A stretch of DNA of 64,000 nucleotides from Desulfovibrio mangrovi (GTDB lineage: Bacteria; Desulfobacterota; Desulfovibrionia; Desulfovibrionales; Desulfovibrionaceae). The stretch lies in contig NZ_CP104208.1 of NCBI RefSeq assembly GCF_026230175.1, positions 3,100,001 through 3,164,000 of the forward strand. Reading direction: 5' to 3'. The notes under the pieces are model-generated. The model worked only from the letters and a program-made list of their open reading frames with translations. It was not told the origin of the DNA and ran no database searches. A program made the position numbers and the translations under genes. Below, one piece after another: positions 17,571 to 26,416 of this stretch (within the stretch, counting starts at the first letter, position 1; every line of letters starts with the position of its first letter).

Positions 17571-18899
17571 TCACTCCTGCTCAGGTGGAAGGGGCAGGCG
17601 TTCGAACAGGGCCTGCTCCAGCGAGCGGTTGCCATGGTCTTCATGGGTATACCGGACGCGTACGTGCGGCTTGTTGATGGAGATGAGCCGCTCAAGGCGT
17701 ATGGGGGTGCCCAGCAGCACACTGTCGCAGTCTGTGCCGTTGATGCTCTTTTCAAGGTCGGCAAGCTGCTTGCCTGAATAGCCTATGGCGGGCAGGGCGT
17801 TGCCTATGTGTGGGTGTGCGGCAAGGCTTTCTGCTATGCTGCCAACCGCTGCGGGGCGCGGGTCGGCAATGCCGGATGCGCCGTAGAGTTCGGCGGCAAC
17901 CTGCGCGGCTCCGTAGCCCATTTCCCCGTGCGTGAGTGTGGGGCCGTCTTCCACCAGCAGAACGCGTTTGCCCGCCACCAGTTCAGGGGCTTCAACGGTC
18001 ACGGTGGATTTTGCCAGCAGAATTTCCGCAAGCGGGGCGTACTGGCGCACGGACTCGGTGACCTGCGCTATGGCGGGCAGGGGGGCGGAGTTCACCTTGT
18101 TGATGATGGCGATATCCGCAAGCCGCAGGTTGGTTTCACCCGGATGATAGGCGTGTTCGTGCCCCGGACGCAGCGGATCCAGTACGGTCACGTGCACGGT
18201 GGGCTTGATGAAGGGGGTGTCGTTGTTGCCGCCGTCCCAGACGATGACGTCGGCTTCCGCCTCGGCGGCGGCAAGAATGCGGGCGTAGTCGACACCGGCA
18301 AAAACGGTGAAGCCCTGTTCCACGTGGTGTTCGTATTCCTCGCGTTCCTCAATGGTGCATTGGGCCTCGTCCATGTCTTCAAGAGAGGCAAAACGTTGCA
18401 CGGCCTGCCGTTCCAGATCGCCGTAGGGCATGGGGTGCCGTATGATGGCGGCCCTGAGTCCCCGGTTGCGCAGCAGTGCGCAGATGTGACGGGTGACGGG
18501 CGACTTGCCGCAGCCCGTGCGGACGGCGCAGACCGCAATCACCGGCTTGGAGGAAAACAGCATGGTCTGTTCCGGTGCCAGCATCATGAAGTTGGCCCCA
18601 TGGGCATTCACCAGCGAGGCTCGGTGCATGACGGTTTCATGCGAAATGTCGCTGTAGGAGAATACTGCCGTGTCCACCCTGAACTTGCGCAGCAGTCCGG
18701 GAAGCCTGTCTTCGGCGATAACCGGTATGCCCTCGGGGTAGCCTTCGCCCGCAAGGGAGGCGGGGTAGCAGCGGCCGTCTATGTCGGGAATCTGCGTGGC
18801 TGTGAAGGCTGCGACCTTGTATGCCGGATTGTTCCTGAACAGCACGTTGAAGTTGTGGAAGTCTCTTCCTGCCGCGCCCATGATGATGATTGTTCGCAT
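17571..18899 (-). CDS. Cyclic 2,3-diphosphoglycerate synthetase-like GTPase
   Basis: The 442-aa protein resembles cyclic 2,3-diphosphoglycerate synthetase (COG2403). It has an N-terminal Rossmann part (IIIMGAAGRDFHNFNVLFR), a P-loop-like AVRTGCGKSP at residues 125-134, and an NKVNSAP-type base-recognition motif. In archaeal methanogens the enzyme closes 2,3-bisphosphoglycerate to a cyclic compound with ATP. In bacteria the role of these homologues is largely unproven. It starts 35 bp after the YhaN stop with an AGGAG site, so it is probably cotranscribed with the YhaO/YhaN pair. Confidence 0.82.
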   Translation of the reverse strand: MRTIIIMGAAGRDFHNFNVLFRNNPAYKVAAFTATQIPDIDGRCYPASLAGEGYPEGIPVIAEDRLPGLLRKFRVDTAVFSYSDISHETVMHRASLVNAHGANFMMLAPEQTMLFSSKPVIAVCAVRTGCGKSPVTRHICALLRNRGLRAAIIRHPMPYGDLERQAVQRFASLEDMDEAQCTIEEREEYEHHVEQGFTVFAGVDYARILAAAEAEADVIVWDGGNNDTPFIKPTVHVTVLDPLRPGHEHAYHPGETNLRLADIAIINKVNSAPLPAIAQVTESVRQYAPLAEILLAKSTVTVEAPELVAGKRVLLVEDGPTLTHGEMGYGAAQVAAELYGASGIADPRPAAVGSIAESLAAHPHIGNALPAIGYSGKQLADLEKSINGTDCDSVLLGTPIRLERLISINKPHVRVRYTHEDHGNRSLEQALFERLPLPPEQE

Positions 18900-18934
18900 T
18901 GCAGCACTCCTGAACGGGAAAACCGTGTGCGAGG

Positions 18935-21900
18935 TTATGCCGGAGAGGACGTCGTGACGACCCTCCTGCCGGAATAGGCTGTATCATTGGTTATGGTGCC
19001 GTCCGCCACGGTGTAGAGAGCGGCGGAGGGTGCCTTGGACAGCAGTGTTTCCGCAGTCTGAGGATGACAGGTGAAGAACAGTATCTGATTGTGTTCCGCC
19101 AGATGCGACAGGGCTTCGGCCGTGCGCGCGGCTCTGCCGGGATCGAAGTTCACGAGGATGTCGTCCATGATCACGGGCAACGCTTCCCCTCCGGCTGAGT
19201 GGCTGAGGATGAACCCGAGTCGCAGGGCAAGAAAGAGCTGTTCCCGCGTGCCCCGGCTGAGCTGTTCCGGCAGGCGGCTTTCGCCGCCTTCGCGGATGGC
19301 GCGGATGGAATCGTCATCAAGGCTGGTATGCAGGCCGCTGTATGTCCCGCCCGTTATGGTGCGGAAGAAGCTGCTGGCATGCTGGATAACTGCGGGTTGG
19401 CGCTGCTGTTCAAATGTCCGCTTTGCGGTGAGCACGAGCTGGCGCGCCATGGCGTGGCGTGCCCACTGACGGCTCAGGATGCGCAGGTCTTCCCTGATGG
19501 CGGCTTCGCGGTTGCGCAGGTCCGAAACCTGTTCTGCCGAGGCAAGGCCTTTGAGAGCGGTGTTGCTGTCGCTGATTTGCTGGCGCAGTTCATCCTCCCG
19601 CTTCCGGTCCTCGGCAACGGTTGTGAGCAGCGTCTGCAGACGGGCGGCGAGTTGGGCTTTGGCATCGTCCGAAAGCGGTTCTGCAAGGAAGAGTTCCAGT
19701 TGGCGGCTGGGAACGGTTTGGTCTCCGGCTTCCTCCGGGTCTCTTGCGCCGCTGGCGAGAGCCGCTTCAAGCGAGACCTGCAGGGGCGTCAACTCATTCA
19801 ACACGCCCACGCGTGCGGCATGGGCCATGCCGCGCTGGCGGAACAGTTCCTCGGCTGTGGGGAGGACGGAGACGGCTTCATCGGCCTGCTCAACAGCCTG
19901 ATTCGGTTCCAGTGCACCGCCATGTTCCAGCAGGGCGCGGTACTCTGCGTTGAGGGAACGTATGCGTTCCTGACAGGCGTGCAGGCGGTCTTGCAGTTCG
20001 GGCAGTTCGCGTTCCAGTGCGGCATGTTCGGCTGCGGCCTCGCGGGACGCTGCAAGGGCCTGCGAAAGAAGATCCGTGGCGGCAAGCCGGTCCACGATGC
20101 CTTCGGACGTCAGCGGGGGCTGCAGTTGCAGTGCCTGTTGCGCCGCGGCAAGCAGGGTGTCCTGCATGTCGGCGTAGGCGTTCATGGCGGTCTGCAGGGC
20201 TGTGCGGGTATGCTGTAGCTGATCCTGCGAGTCGAGCAGGGCGACGCCGTCGTTTACAAGGCGCAGGGCGCCAAGGGCCGTTGCGGGGCTGAGCGTGCGG
20301 GCAAGACCGCGGGAATCCAGCCATGTCTGCCATGCTTCGGTCTGTGTGGCGAGTGTGGCGGTGACGGCAGCTTCTTGGGCGGCGGCGTTCTGCACTCTCT
20401 CTTCACAACATGCGACCTGTGCATGGCGCTCCGCAAGCACCTGTGCCGCACGGGCACGCTCCGTGGCGGATTCGCGCAGTTGCCGTGCGTTTTCAATGGC
20501 CGTGTCGGCCTGAGCGAGGAGTTCCTCTTCGTTCAGGGGAGTGTCAGCTTCAGGCGTGCCGGCAGGCAGCCTGCGGGCAAGGGCCAGATAGCTTTCAACG
20601 GTCTGGCGCATGGCCGAGGTTTCGTGTGCTGCGCCGTCAAGCGCCTGCATGCGGGCATGTATGCCTTCTGCTCTGTCGAAGACGGAAAGGGCCACTTCCG
20701 GCGTGGTGGTGGCGGGGAGCTGCAACTCGCGGGTGCGTACGTTCCATGCCTGTCTGGCAAGATCGCGCTCGTTGCGGGCCTTGTCGATAGTGCGGGCGGC
20801 ATCCGCTGCCTGACGGAGCAGGCGTTCCCGCTCCTGTCGCAACTCCTCCATGGAGCGGAGCAGGCGGGCGCGGTTCTCAGCCGCATCGCGCATGGCGTCA
20901 GCGGCAAGTTCTGCGCGCTCAAGTTCTTCGTTAGAAATGGAGACTGCGCCGGAACTGATACCGGCGCCGGGGCACAGAGCCTGTATCTTTTCGGCAAGTT
21001 CCTGCAGTTCTGTCTCGACTATAGCCAGTTGCACTTCTGTTTCCGCCCCGCGGGCAGAGGAGCGTGAGCGCAGACTGAGCAGAGCTGCGCCAAGCAGTGA
21101 AGAGGCAACCAAGGCAGCGCCAAGGTAGGAAAGGGGGAAGGCGACATCGGCGAGCAGCGCAGGAATAGGCAGCTTGTCCAGCGCCACGAGCCCCAGATAA
21201 CAACCTGCGAGGAACAGGGTGGACAGGACGGCATAACCAACAAACGCGGCTCCGCCTGCGTTGGCATGTCCGGCGCGGGCCGCGTGCAGGTCGTTCAGCC
21301 TGCGTTCCGCTTCGTCATGGTGTCGCAGCACGCCGCGCAAGGTGCGCAGGGCCGAGCGGCGGGCGCCCGCCTCCTCCCGGGTCGGCGCGCTGCTGTGCTG
21401 CAGTTCGGCCTGCCGCTCCCTGAGGCGTCCGTCCAGAGGTTCCAGTTGCGCCGTCACTGCCTGATGCAGGACCGTGGCATCGTGCAGGCTGCGTTCCGTA
21501 TCGGCAAGGGCACGCCCCGCCGCGGCAACGCTTTCCCGCGCCGTGAAAGATGTGTCGAGGTGGCTGATGCGTTCGCGGGTCCAGTCCGGAACCAGTTTGG
21601 CAATGTCGTTGTCCAGCTCCTGCGAGGCAAGGGTGTATGCCTGCCGTTTGCGGGGCAGTTCTTCCAGCAGCCTTCGCACGTGCTCCCTGCGGGAGGCCAG
21701 TTCCTCGATCAAGGCCGGATCGCCCTGCATGTCCTGTGAGGCAAAGCGTTCCATGATGGCCTGAGCATCTTTGCGCCCCGCGAGGGCTTCCTGCAGTTCC
21801 CGTTTCCGGATCTCATGCTGTTCGCGGGCGTGCAGGAGTTCGGCCTCGGCCTGCTGCATGGCGCGGGCGAACTGTTCAATACGTTCCTGTGTGAACAGGG

Positions 21901-23026
21901 AGCGGTCAAAGTTGCGCAGCCTGCCGGTATCCCATTCGTTACCCAGCGCTTCCAGAATGCGGTTCAGGTCGCTTTGCGTGTGGTCAAGCGCAGTCTCTGC
22001 GGTTCGCAACTGATCGATACGTGACCGGTACTGGGCCTTTTCTTCCGCAAGACCGGTAATGCCGTGCTGCAGCTTCAGAATGGCCAGATGGGCGGGCAGA
22101 TTCAGGTGCCGCTGGCGTTCCTGCAGCCGCTGAAGCTTGGCGGAAATACCCTGCAGGTCCTCGTGGCGTTCTGCCAATGCATCACGCAGGCGGTCCAGGC
22201 GGGCAATGCCCTCGGTCGGAAAGTTGTCGATAGCTGGCGAGATGGAGGCGAGGCGCATCCGCAATTGCTGCAGGCGTTCGGCCTGCTCCCAGAGGGACAA
22301 GCGGCGTTCAAGTGCCGCGCGCTCGGCAAGGCGCTCCGTCTGCTGGCTCTGCAATGCCTCCAGTTCGGCTGTCATGGCTTCGCGTTGCGCAGTGGTCTGC
22401 TCGTATGCCAGCACGGCATTGTCGCTTTCCTTGAGCTGGCGCAGGACATCATCCAGTTCCGCAAGCTTGCGGTTCAACAGGGGCTTTTGCCCGCTGGATT
22501 TGTAGAGGGCGTCCATGGCGGCATCAAGGGATTTGAGCACCTGTCCTACAGGTTTCGTGGCCGCACCGAAGCTCGCGCCATAGAGGGCGTGGCGCACTTT
22601 TTCGCCGTTCAGGGAGGCCAGCTCCTGCAGTTCAGAAAGGGAAAAACCGTAGACGGCTTCGTAAACTTCCTTGGTGACGCCGCCAAGCAGGGTTTCCAGT
22701 ATGGCTGCCTCAAGCGGAGTGCCGGATTCGGTCTGCAGGGAAACGGGACCGCCCCGTACGCCGGGTCTGCGTTCCATGCGCAGCAGGCCGTGCGCACCGG
22801 TGTGCAGCAGCAGGCTGCCGCCCGGTGTGCCCCCTCGCAGCGCAGGAGTGAATTCCTTGTGGCTGGGGGTGGGAAACCCGAACAGGATGTGGCGGAAGAA
22901 ACGCAGGCAGGTTGTCTTGCCTGCCTCATTGTTGCCGAGGAAGATGGAGATACCGTCCGGCAGGCCGTTAACGCTCTGTTCCGCGAAAATGCCGAAGCCG
23001 TCCATGGTGAAATTGCGGATGATCAT
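18935..23026 (-). CDS. YhaN/SbcC-like AAA ATPase with central membrane segments
   Basis: This 1363-aa protein has an SMC-like layout. The N-terminal Walker A is GNNEAGKT at residues 31-38, followed by long coiled coils. The C-terminal head contains a signature-like LSRGTREQLFLALRLGF and a Walker B VIMDDILVNFD. Two hydrophobic segments (GGAAFVGYAVLSTLFLAGCY and AFPLSYLGAALVASSLLGAA regions) interrupt the coiled coil, as in YhaN proteins and unlike classical SbcC. The ATG at 23024-23026 overlaps the YhaO stop by 4 bp (ATGA), so translation is coupled. A longer in-frame start at 23053 lies inside yhaO and is unlikely. Probable role: DNA-end processing or repair with YhaO. Confidence 0.88.
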   Translation of the reverse strand: MIIRNFTMDGFGIFAEQSVNGLPDGISIFLGNNEAGKTTCLRFFRHILFGFPTPSHKEFTPALRGGTPGGSLLLHTGAHGLLRMERRPGVRGGPVSLQTESGTPLEAAILETLLGGVTKEVYEAVYGFSLSELQELASLNGEKVRHALYGASFGAATKPVGQVLKSLDAAMDALYKSSGQKPLLNRKLAELDDVLRQLKESDNAVLAYEQTTAQREAMTAELEALQSQQTERLAERAALERRLSLWEQAERLQQLRMRLASISPAIDNFPTEGIARLDRLRDALAERHEDLQGISAKLQRLQERQRHLNLPAHLAILKLQHGITGLAEEKAQYRSRIDQLRTAETALDHTQSDLNRILEALGNEWDTGRLRNFDRSLFTQERIEQFARAMQQAEAELLHAREQHEIRKRELQEALAGRKDAQAIMERFASQDMQGDPALIEELASRREHVRRLLEELPRKRQAYTLASQELDNDIAKLVPDWTRERISHLDTSFTARESVAAAGRALADTERSLHDATVLHQAVTAQLEPLDGRLRERQAELQHSSAPTREEAGARRSALRTLRGVLRHHDEAERRLNDLHAARAGHANAGGAAFVGYAVLSTLFLAGCYLGLVALDKLPIPALLADVAFPLSYLGAALVASSLLGAALLSLRSRSSARGAETEVQLAIVETELQELAEKIQALCPGAGISSGAVSISNEELERAELAADAMRDAAENRARLLRSMEELRQERERLLRQAADAARTIDKARNERDLARQAWNVRTRELQLPATTTPEVALSVFDRAEGIHARMQALDGAAHETSAMRQTVESYLALARRLPAGTPEADTPLNEEELLAQADTAIENARQLRESATERARAAQVLAERHAQVACCEERVQNAAAQEAAVTATLATQTEAWQTWLDSRGLARTLSPATALGALRLVNDGVALLDSQDQLQHTRTALQTAMNAYADMQDTLLAAAQQALQLQPPLTSEGIVDRLAATDLLSQALAASREAAAEHAALERELPELQDRLHACQERIRSLNAEYRALLEHGGALEPNQAVEQADEAVSVLPTAEELFRQRGMAHAARVGVLNELTPLQVSLEAALASGARDPEEAGDQTVPSRQLELFLAEPLSDDAKAQLAARLQTLLTTVAEDRKREDELRQQISDSNTALKGLASAEQVSDLRNREAAIREDLRILSRQWARHAMARQLVLTAKRTFEQQRQPAVIQHASSFFRTITGGTYSGLHTSLDDDSIRAIREGGESRLPEQLSRGTREQLFLALRLGFILSHSAGGEALPVIMDDILVNFDPGRAARTAEALSHLAEHNQILFFTCHPQTAETLLSKAPSAALYTVADGTITNDTAYSGRRVVTTSSPA

Positions 23027-24369
23027 TGGTCGGCCTCCAGCAGGTCCATGCACAGCAGCTCTGCCTCATCGAGCAGGCGGGCAAGCTCGTCTGCGTCCGG
23101 CGGATCAATGGCCTTGCGCAGCCTCGGCTTGTCGAACATGGCGGAGAGGGCTTCGGTAAAATGGGTCGCAAGGGCGGAGTCACCTCCCTGTCCGCGCAGG
23201 GACTGGGCTGTGCGCAGGGCTTCGCCCAGCAGGTCGGGGCGACGCCGCTGGGCATCCATGTCCACGTCAGGCCGACAGGCGAGTTCGATATCCTTGACCC
23301 AGATGAAGGGCGTCTGCACGGCGAGCGTGTCGCGGAGCCGTTCCAGCAGATCGGCAAGCGTTCCCTGTGCGCGCAGCAGGTGGTCGAGTGGGCCGCGTCC
23401 GGTGAGGGTGATGCGCAGAATGAGGCCTTCGGGAGCATCGGGCGTGATGCCCCAGACGCTTCCGCCAGCCTCGCAGGCTTCCAGTTCTTCCGCCAGACTT
23501 TGGTCTGCGGCCGAGAACAGGGCGTCATCCAGCTGTTCCGCCGTTTCGTGGCCGGAGATATCCACCTCCACCTTTTTCCAGAGTACAGGAGACAGGGGGA
23601 ACAGGCGCACGTTCAGACTGTGGTCCCGGTCTGAAAGCGATGCCTCCGCGATCATGCAGCCGTGCAGGCCCTGCTCGTTGATATGCAGTCCCTGCGGGCT
23701 GCCGGGGTATACTGCATGCGGGTTTTGGCTGACGACCTGCGGTTCGTGGATGTGTCCGAGAGCCCAGTAATCCAGACCGGTTGCAGAAAGATCGCTGAGG
23801 GTCGCGGGTGCGTAAATATCTGATGCCGCCACTGTGTCGAGGGTGCAGTGCAGCACACCTATCTGTACGGCGTCGTGCAGGGAGCGTTTGAACTTGCGGG
23901 CGAGGGATTTGCGTTCGCGCGGCGAGGCATGGCTGATGCCATGCACCACTGCCAGCAGTTCCCCGTTGCGGGTGAGTTCAACGAGGTCCGGAGCCTCGGT
24001 GCCGAATACGGAGACGTTGTCCGGCAGGGTGATGGAGGCGGCGCGGGTGGGGTAGGGATCATGGTTGCCGTGGGCGATGAACACCCGCACTCCGGCATCC
24101 TGCAGACGCAGGCAGCCGTCTCTGAGCGCCAGCTGTGCCTTGAGGCTACCGTCTTCATGGTTGTAGATGTCGCCTGCCAGTATGATGGCGTCAGGCTTGA
24201 GTCTGCAGCCGAGTGTCACAAGTCTTTGAAAGGCGGTAAACGTGGCTCGCTGCAGAGCAGTGCGCACCGAAGCGGGGGCATCGGAAGCGATACCCTTGAA
24301 GGCGGCGTCGAGATGCAGGTCAGCCGCATGAATGAAGCGCAGCGGGCGGTCTGAAGGCGTTGAGGTCAT
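23023..24369 (-). CDS. YhaO/SbcD-like metallophosphoesterase (DNA repair exonuclease)
   Basis: The 448-aa protein carries the calcineurin-type phosphoesterase motifs of the Mre11/SbcD group in order: FIHAADLHLD near residue 14, LAGDIYNHED near 64, AHGNHDPY near 99, and a later LGHIHEP. The C-terminal half is a family-typical capping/partner domain. These enzymes cut DNA ends with two metal ions and work with the SMC-like partner encoded next door. It is the first gene of a three-gene unit with the ATPase and the cDPG-synthetase-like GTPase. No strong Shine-Dalgarno precedes the ATG at 24367-24369. Confidence 0.88.
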   Translation of the reverse strand: MTSTPSDRPLRFIHAADLHLDAAFKGIASDAPASVRTALQRATFTAFQRLVTLGCRLKPDAIILAGDIYNHEDGSLKAQLALRDGCLRLQDAGVRVFIAHGNHDPYPTRAASITLPDNVSVFGTEAPDLVELTRNGELLAVVHGISHASPRERKSLARKFKRSLHDAVQIGVLHCTLDTVAASDIYAPATLSDLSATGLDYWALGHIHEPQVVSQNPHAVYPGSPQGLHINEQGLHGCMIAEASLSDRDHSLNVRLFPLSPVLWKKVEVDISGHETAEQLDDALFSAADQSLAEELEACEAGGSVWGITPDAPEGLILRITLTGRGPLDHLLRAQGTLADLLERLRDTLAVQTPFIWVKDIELACRPDVDMDAQRRRPDLLGEALRTAQSLRGQGGDSALATHFTEALSAMFDKPRLRKAIDPPDADELARLLDEAELLCMDLLEADQ

Positions 24370-24577
24370 GTATGGGCCGAAGGGCTACAGGGTTCGGAAG
24401 AAAACAGGGAGAGCATGCGCCGGAGCCAACGGTGATTCACCACGCGTGGAACTGCCTCATTCTATCATAAAGCGCGCGCGACATGAATGGGCAATTGGGC
24501 TCTTCCGCCCGAAAAGAGATGGGAAAATGGCATCGGGGCCGGACATGGTCTGCGGCAGCGGGTTGCCGCAGTTGCGA

Positions 24578-25114
24578 TCAGTTCTTGGAGAAGATCAGCG
24601 AGTTGTCCTTTGCATCGTCAGCGCGATCGGTGCAGGGCTCTGCCTGTTTTGCACTGCTGACAGCCGTGCAGGGGAGAGGCGGGGGAATGACCAGACCGGC
24701 CTGAAGGTTGCGGTCTATGATGTCGTGGATGGCGTCTGCAACAGCGGTTGCCGTAGCCTGATCCTGCTGGAAGATGTTCTTGCCGGCGTCTATGCGTACC
24801 TTGGTGACGCTGTCCGTGACGTGGGACACTTCGATGCTAACGGGATATTCCGCGGTTTTGCCCTGAATGGTATCGCCTTTTTCGTCCTGTTCAACCTTTT
24901 CTATGTGTATGGCCAGTTCCTGCATTGCCGCATGGGTCGCCTTGTATACGCACCAGTACGGCTGTGGATAGGAGCGTTCCACCACGTCCTCCATGGACTG
25001 TTTGGCAGTGGCGACACCGGCGGCAGCGAGCCCGACGGCGGTGACAACGCAGCCGGACTGCAGAGGCAGCAGGCATAGTATCAGAAGAAGCAGGCAATGA
25101 CGGAAACTGGGCAT
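24578..25114 (-). CDS. DUF3568-type lipoprotein
   Basis: This 178-aa protein begins with a lipoprotein signal peptide; the lipobox LQSGC places the lipidated cysteine at residue 22. The mature part (DVVERSYPQPYWCVYKATHAAMQELAI, then a TKVRIDAGKNIFQQDQATA strand) resembles small DUF3568 lipoproteins of Desulfobacterota. Their function is unknown. I chose the ATG at 25112-25114 because the signal peptide starts there; an upstream in-frame start at 25201 would bury it. The tail after residue about 150 is low-complexity. Confidence 0.78.
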   Translation of the reverse strand: MPSFRHCLLLLILCLLPLQSGCVVTAVGLAAAGVATAKQSMEDVVERSYPQPYWCVYKATHAAMQELAIHIEKVEQDEKGDTIQGKTAEYPVSIEVSHVTDSVTKVRIDAGKNIFQQDQATATAVADAIHDIIDRNLQAGLVIPPPLPCTAVSSAKQAEPCTDRADDAKDNSLIFSKN

Positions 25115-25282
25115 GGGACGATCTAAATCCTTGCAAAAAAAGGCAACAGTACAGGGCTTACTATAGTGGAAGGTAGCAACACTTGCCAAGCAGGTCAACA
25201 ATACTGTGAAGATCGTTCGCCATGGGGCGAGGGCGGGGGGTGAAGGGCGGGAGGGCTGCCGCGTTTGGCAGGGAGGCGGGGA

Positions 25283-26332
25283 TCAGAGATCGGATGGCGC
25301 GAGGGGGGCAGGCGGAACGTCGAACGGCGACTTCCAGTCCGGCAGGCAGGTAAAGGTCAGCGTCTCGTTCCCCGAAGCAGGCGAGTCCGCGGGGGCAGGC
25401 AGCACAATGCGCCATGCGTGCAGCAGCATGCCTTGGGCACAGGCCGGACCGCCGTACTTGCGGTCGCCCAGAATGGGAAAGCCCCGGCCTGCAAGCTGGA
25501 CGCGAATCTGATGGGTTCTGCCCGTGTGCAGGCGGACAGCAAGCAGGGTGGCGTTGCCTCTGCGCAGGACGGGTGTGACCGTGCAGGAAGCCTGTGCGGA
25601 AGGGCCATCGTCTCCCCCCGTAGTATTCCCTTGATCCGGGGACAGGCGGAGCACCCGTTCGCCCTTGGCGGTGTCGCGTTTGCCGAGGGTGTCCTTCAGT
25701 GTGACAGGGGTTTTTTCAGGCCAATCTCCCTGTACCCATGCAAGATAGAACTTCCCGATGGCGTGTTCGTTGCGGAACAGGGCATGCAACGATTGCAGGC
25801 GTGCATAGCTGGTGGCAACCAGCAGCAGGCCCGAGGTGTCCTTGTCCAGGCGGTGGGCCGGTGTCGGCATGAAGGGCGCGTCGGCAAAGCAGCGGGCAAG
25901 GCGCGAGGTGACGGCATCGGCATGTCCGGTGCCCGGCTGCACGGGAAGACCGGCAGGCTTGTGGAGTACCAGCAGACCTTCCGCCTGCGCGGCGACAGAC
26001 AGTCCTGCCTGCTCCAGCCGCGCTGCATGGTCCGGAGACGGCGTTCCGGGCGCGGATGTCGGGCCTGGTCTCATGTCTGAATGCGGGTCTGCGTTTGTAA
26101 CGGGGGCAGCTTCGGGCTCTTCGGAATGGAAGGGGGGAACGCGCACCACATCCCCCTCGGCGATTCTGTCGAAAGGCTTTGCGCGCCCTTTGTTTACACG
26201 TACCTGCCCTGTGCGGATCCAACGCATGACGGCAGCCTTGGGAACGTCTTTGCCCAGCCTGCGCTGCAGAAACTGCAGAAGCTTCTGGCCGGATTCTTCA
26301 GGGGTTACCGTAATGTGCTGCACTCCGCTCAT
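25283..26332 (-). CDS. RluA-family pseudouridine synthase with S4 domain
   Basis: The 349-aa protein has an N-terminal S4 RNA-binding domain (about 12-68: KLLQFLQRRLGKDVPKAAVMRWIRTGQVRVNKGRAKP) and a catalytic RluA domain from about 118. The catalytic aspartate is D163 in HRLDKDTSG (160-168). Later LHTGRTHQIRVQLA and ILGDRKYGG motifs match the RluC/RluD subfamily. It isomerises uridine to pseudouridine in rRNA; the target positions cannot be read. A low-complexity linker (about 70-105) separates the domains. The start at 26330-26332 has GGAGAAA upstream. Confidence 0.92.
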   Translation of the reverse strand: MSGVQHITVTPEESGQKLLQFLQRRLGKDVPKAAVMRWIRTGQVRVNKGRAKPFDRIAEGDVVRVPPFHSEEPEAAPVTNADPHSDMRPGPTSAPGTPSPDHAARLEQAGLSVAAQAEGLLVLHKPAGLPVQPGTGHADAVTSRLARCFADAPFMPTPAHRLDKDTSGLLLVATSYARLQSLHALFRNEHAIGKFYLAWVQGDWPEKTPVTLKDTLGKRDTAKGERVLRLSPDQGNTTGGDDGPSAQASCTVTPVLRRGNATLLAVRLHTGRTHQIRVQLAGRGFPILGDRKYGGPACAQGMLLHAWRIVLPAPADSPASGNETLTFTCLPDWKSPFDVPPAPLAPSDL

Positions 26333-26360
26333 GCGTTTCTCCGTATCGGGCGTAGCGGGT

Positions 26361-26394
26361 AAAAAAAGCCCGGTGAAACATGTCCACCGGGCTT
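26361..26394 (-). terminator. Terminator of the VCBS-repeat gene
   Basis: The stem AAGCCCGGTGGA/TCACCGGGCTT is followed on the minus strand by TTTTTTTACCC. Confidence 0.88.
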
Positions 26395-26416
26395 GAAAGG
26401 ACACTATGCGTGACGA

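Noticed and set aside
22064-23770. 568-aa plus-strand frame opposite yhaN/yhaO
   Set aside because: Antisense shadow; serine/arginine-rich low-complexity translation.
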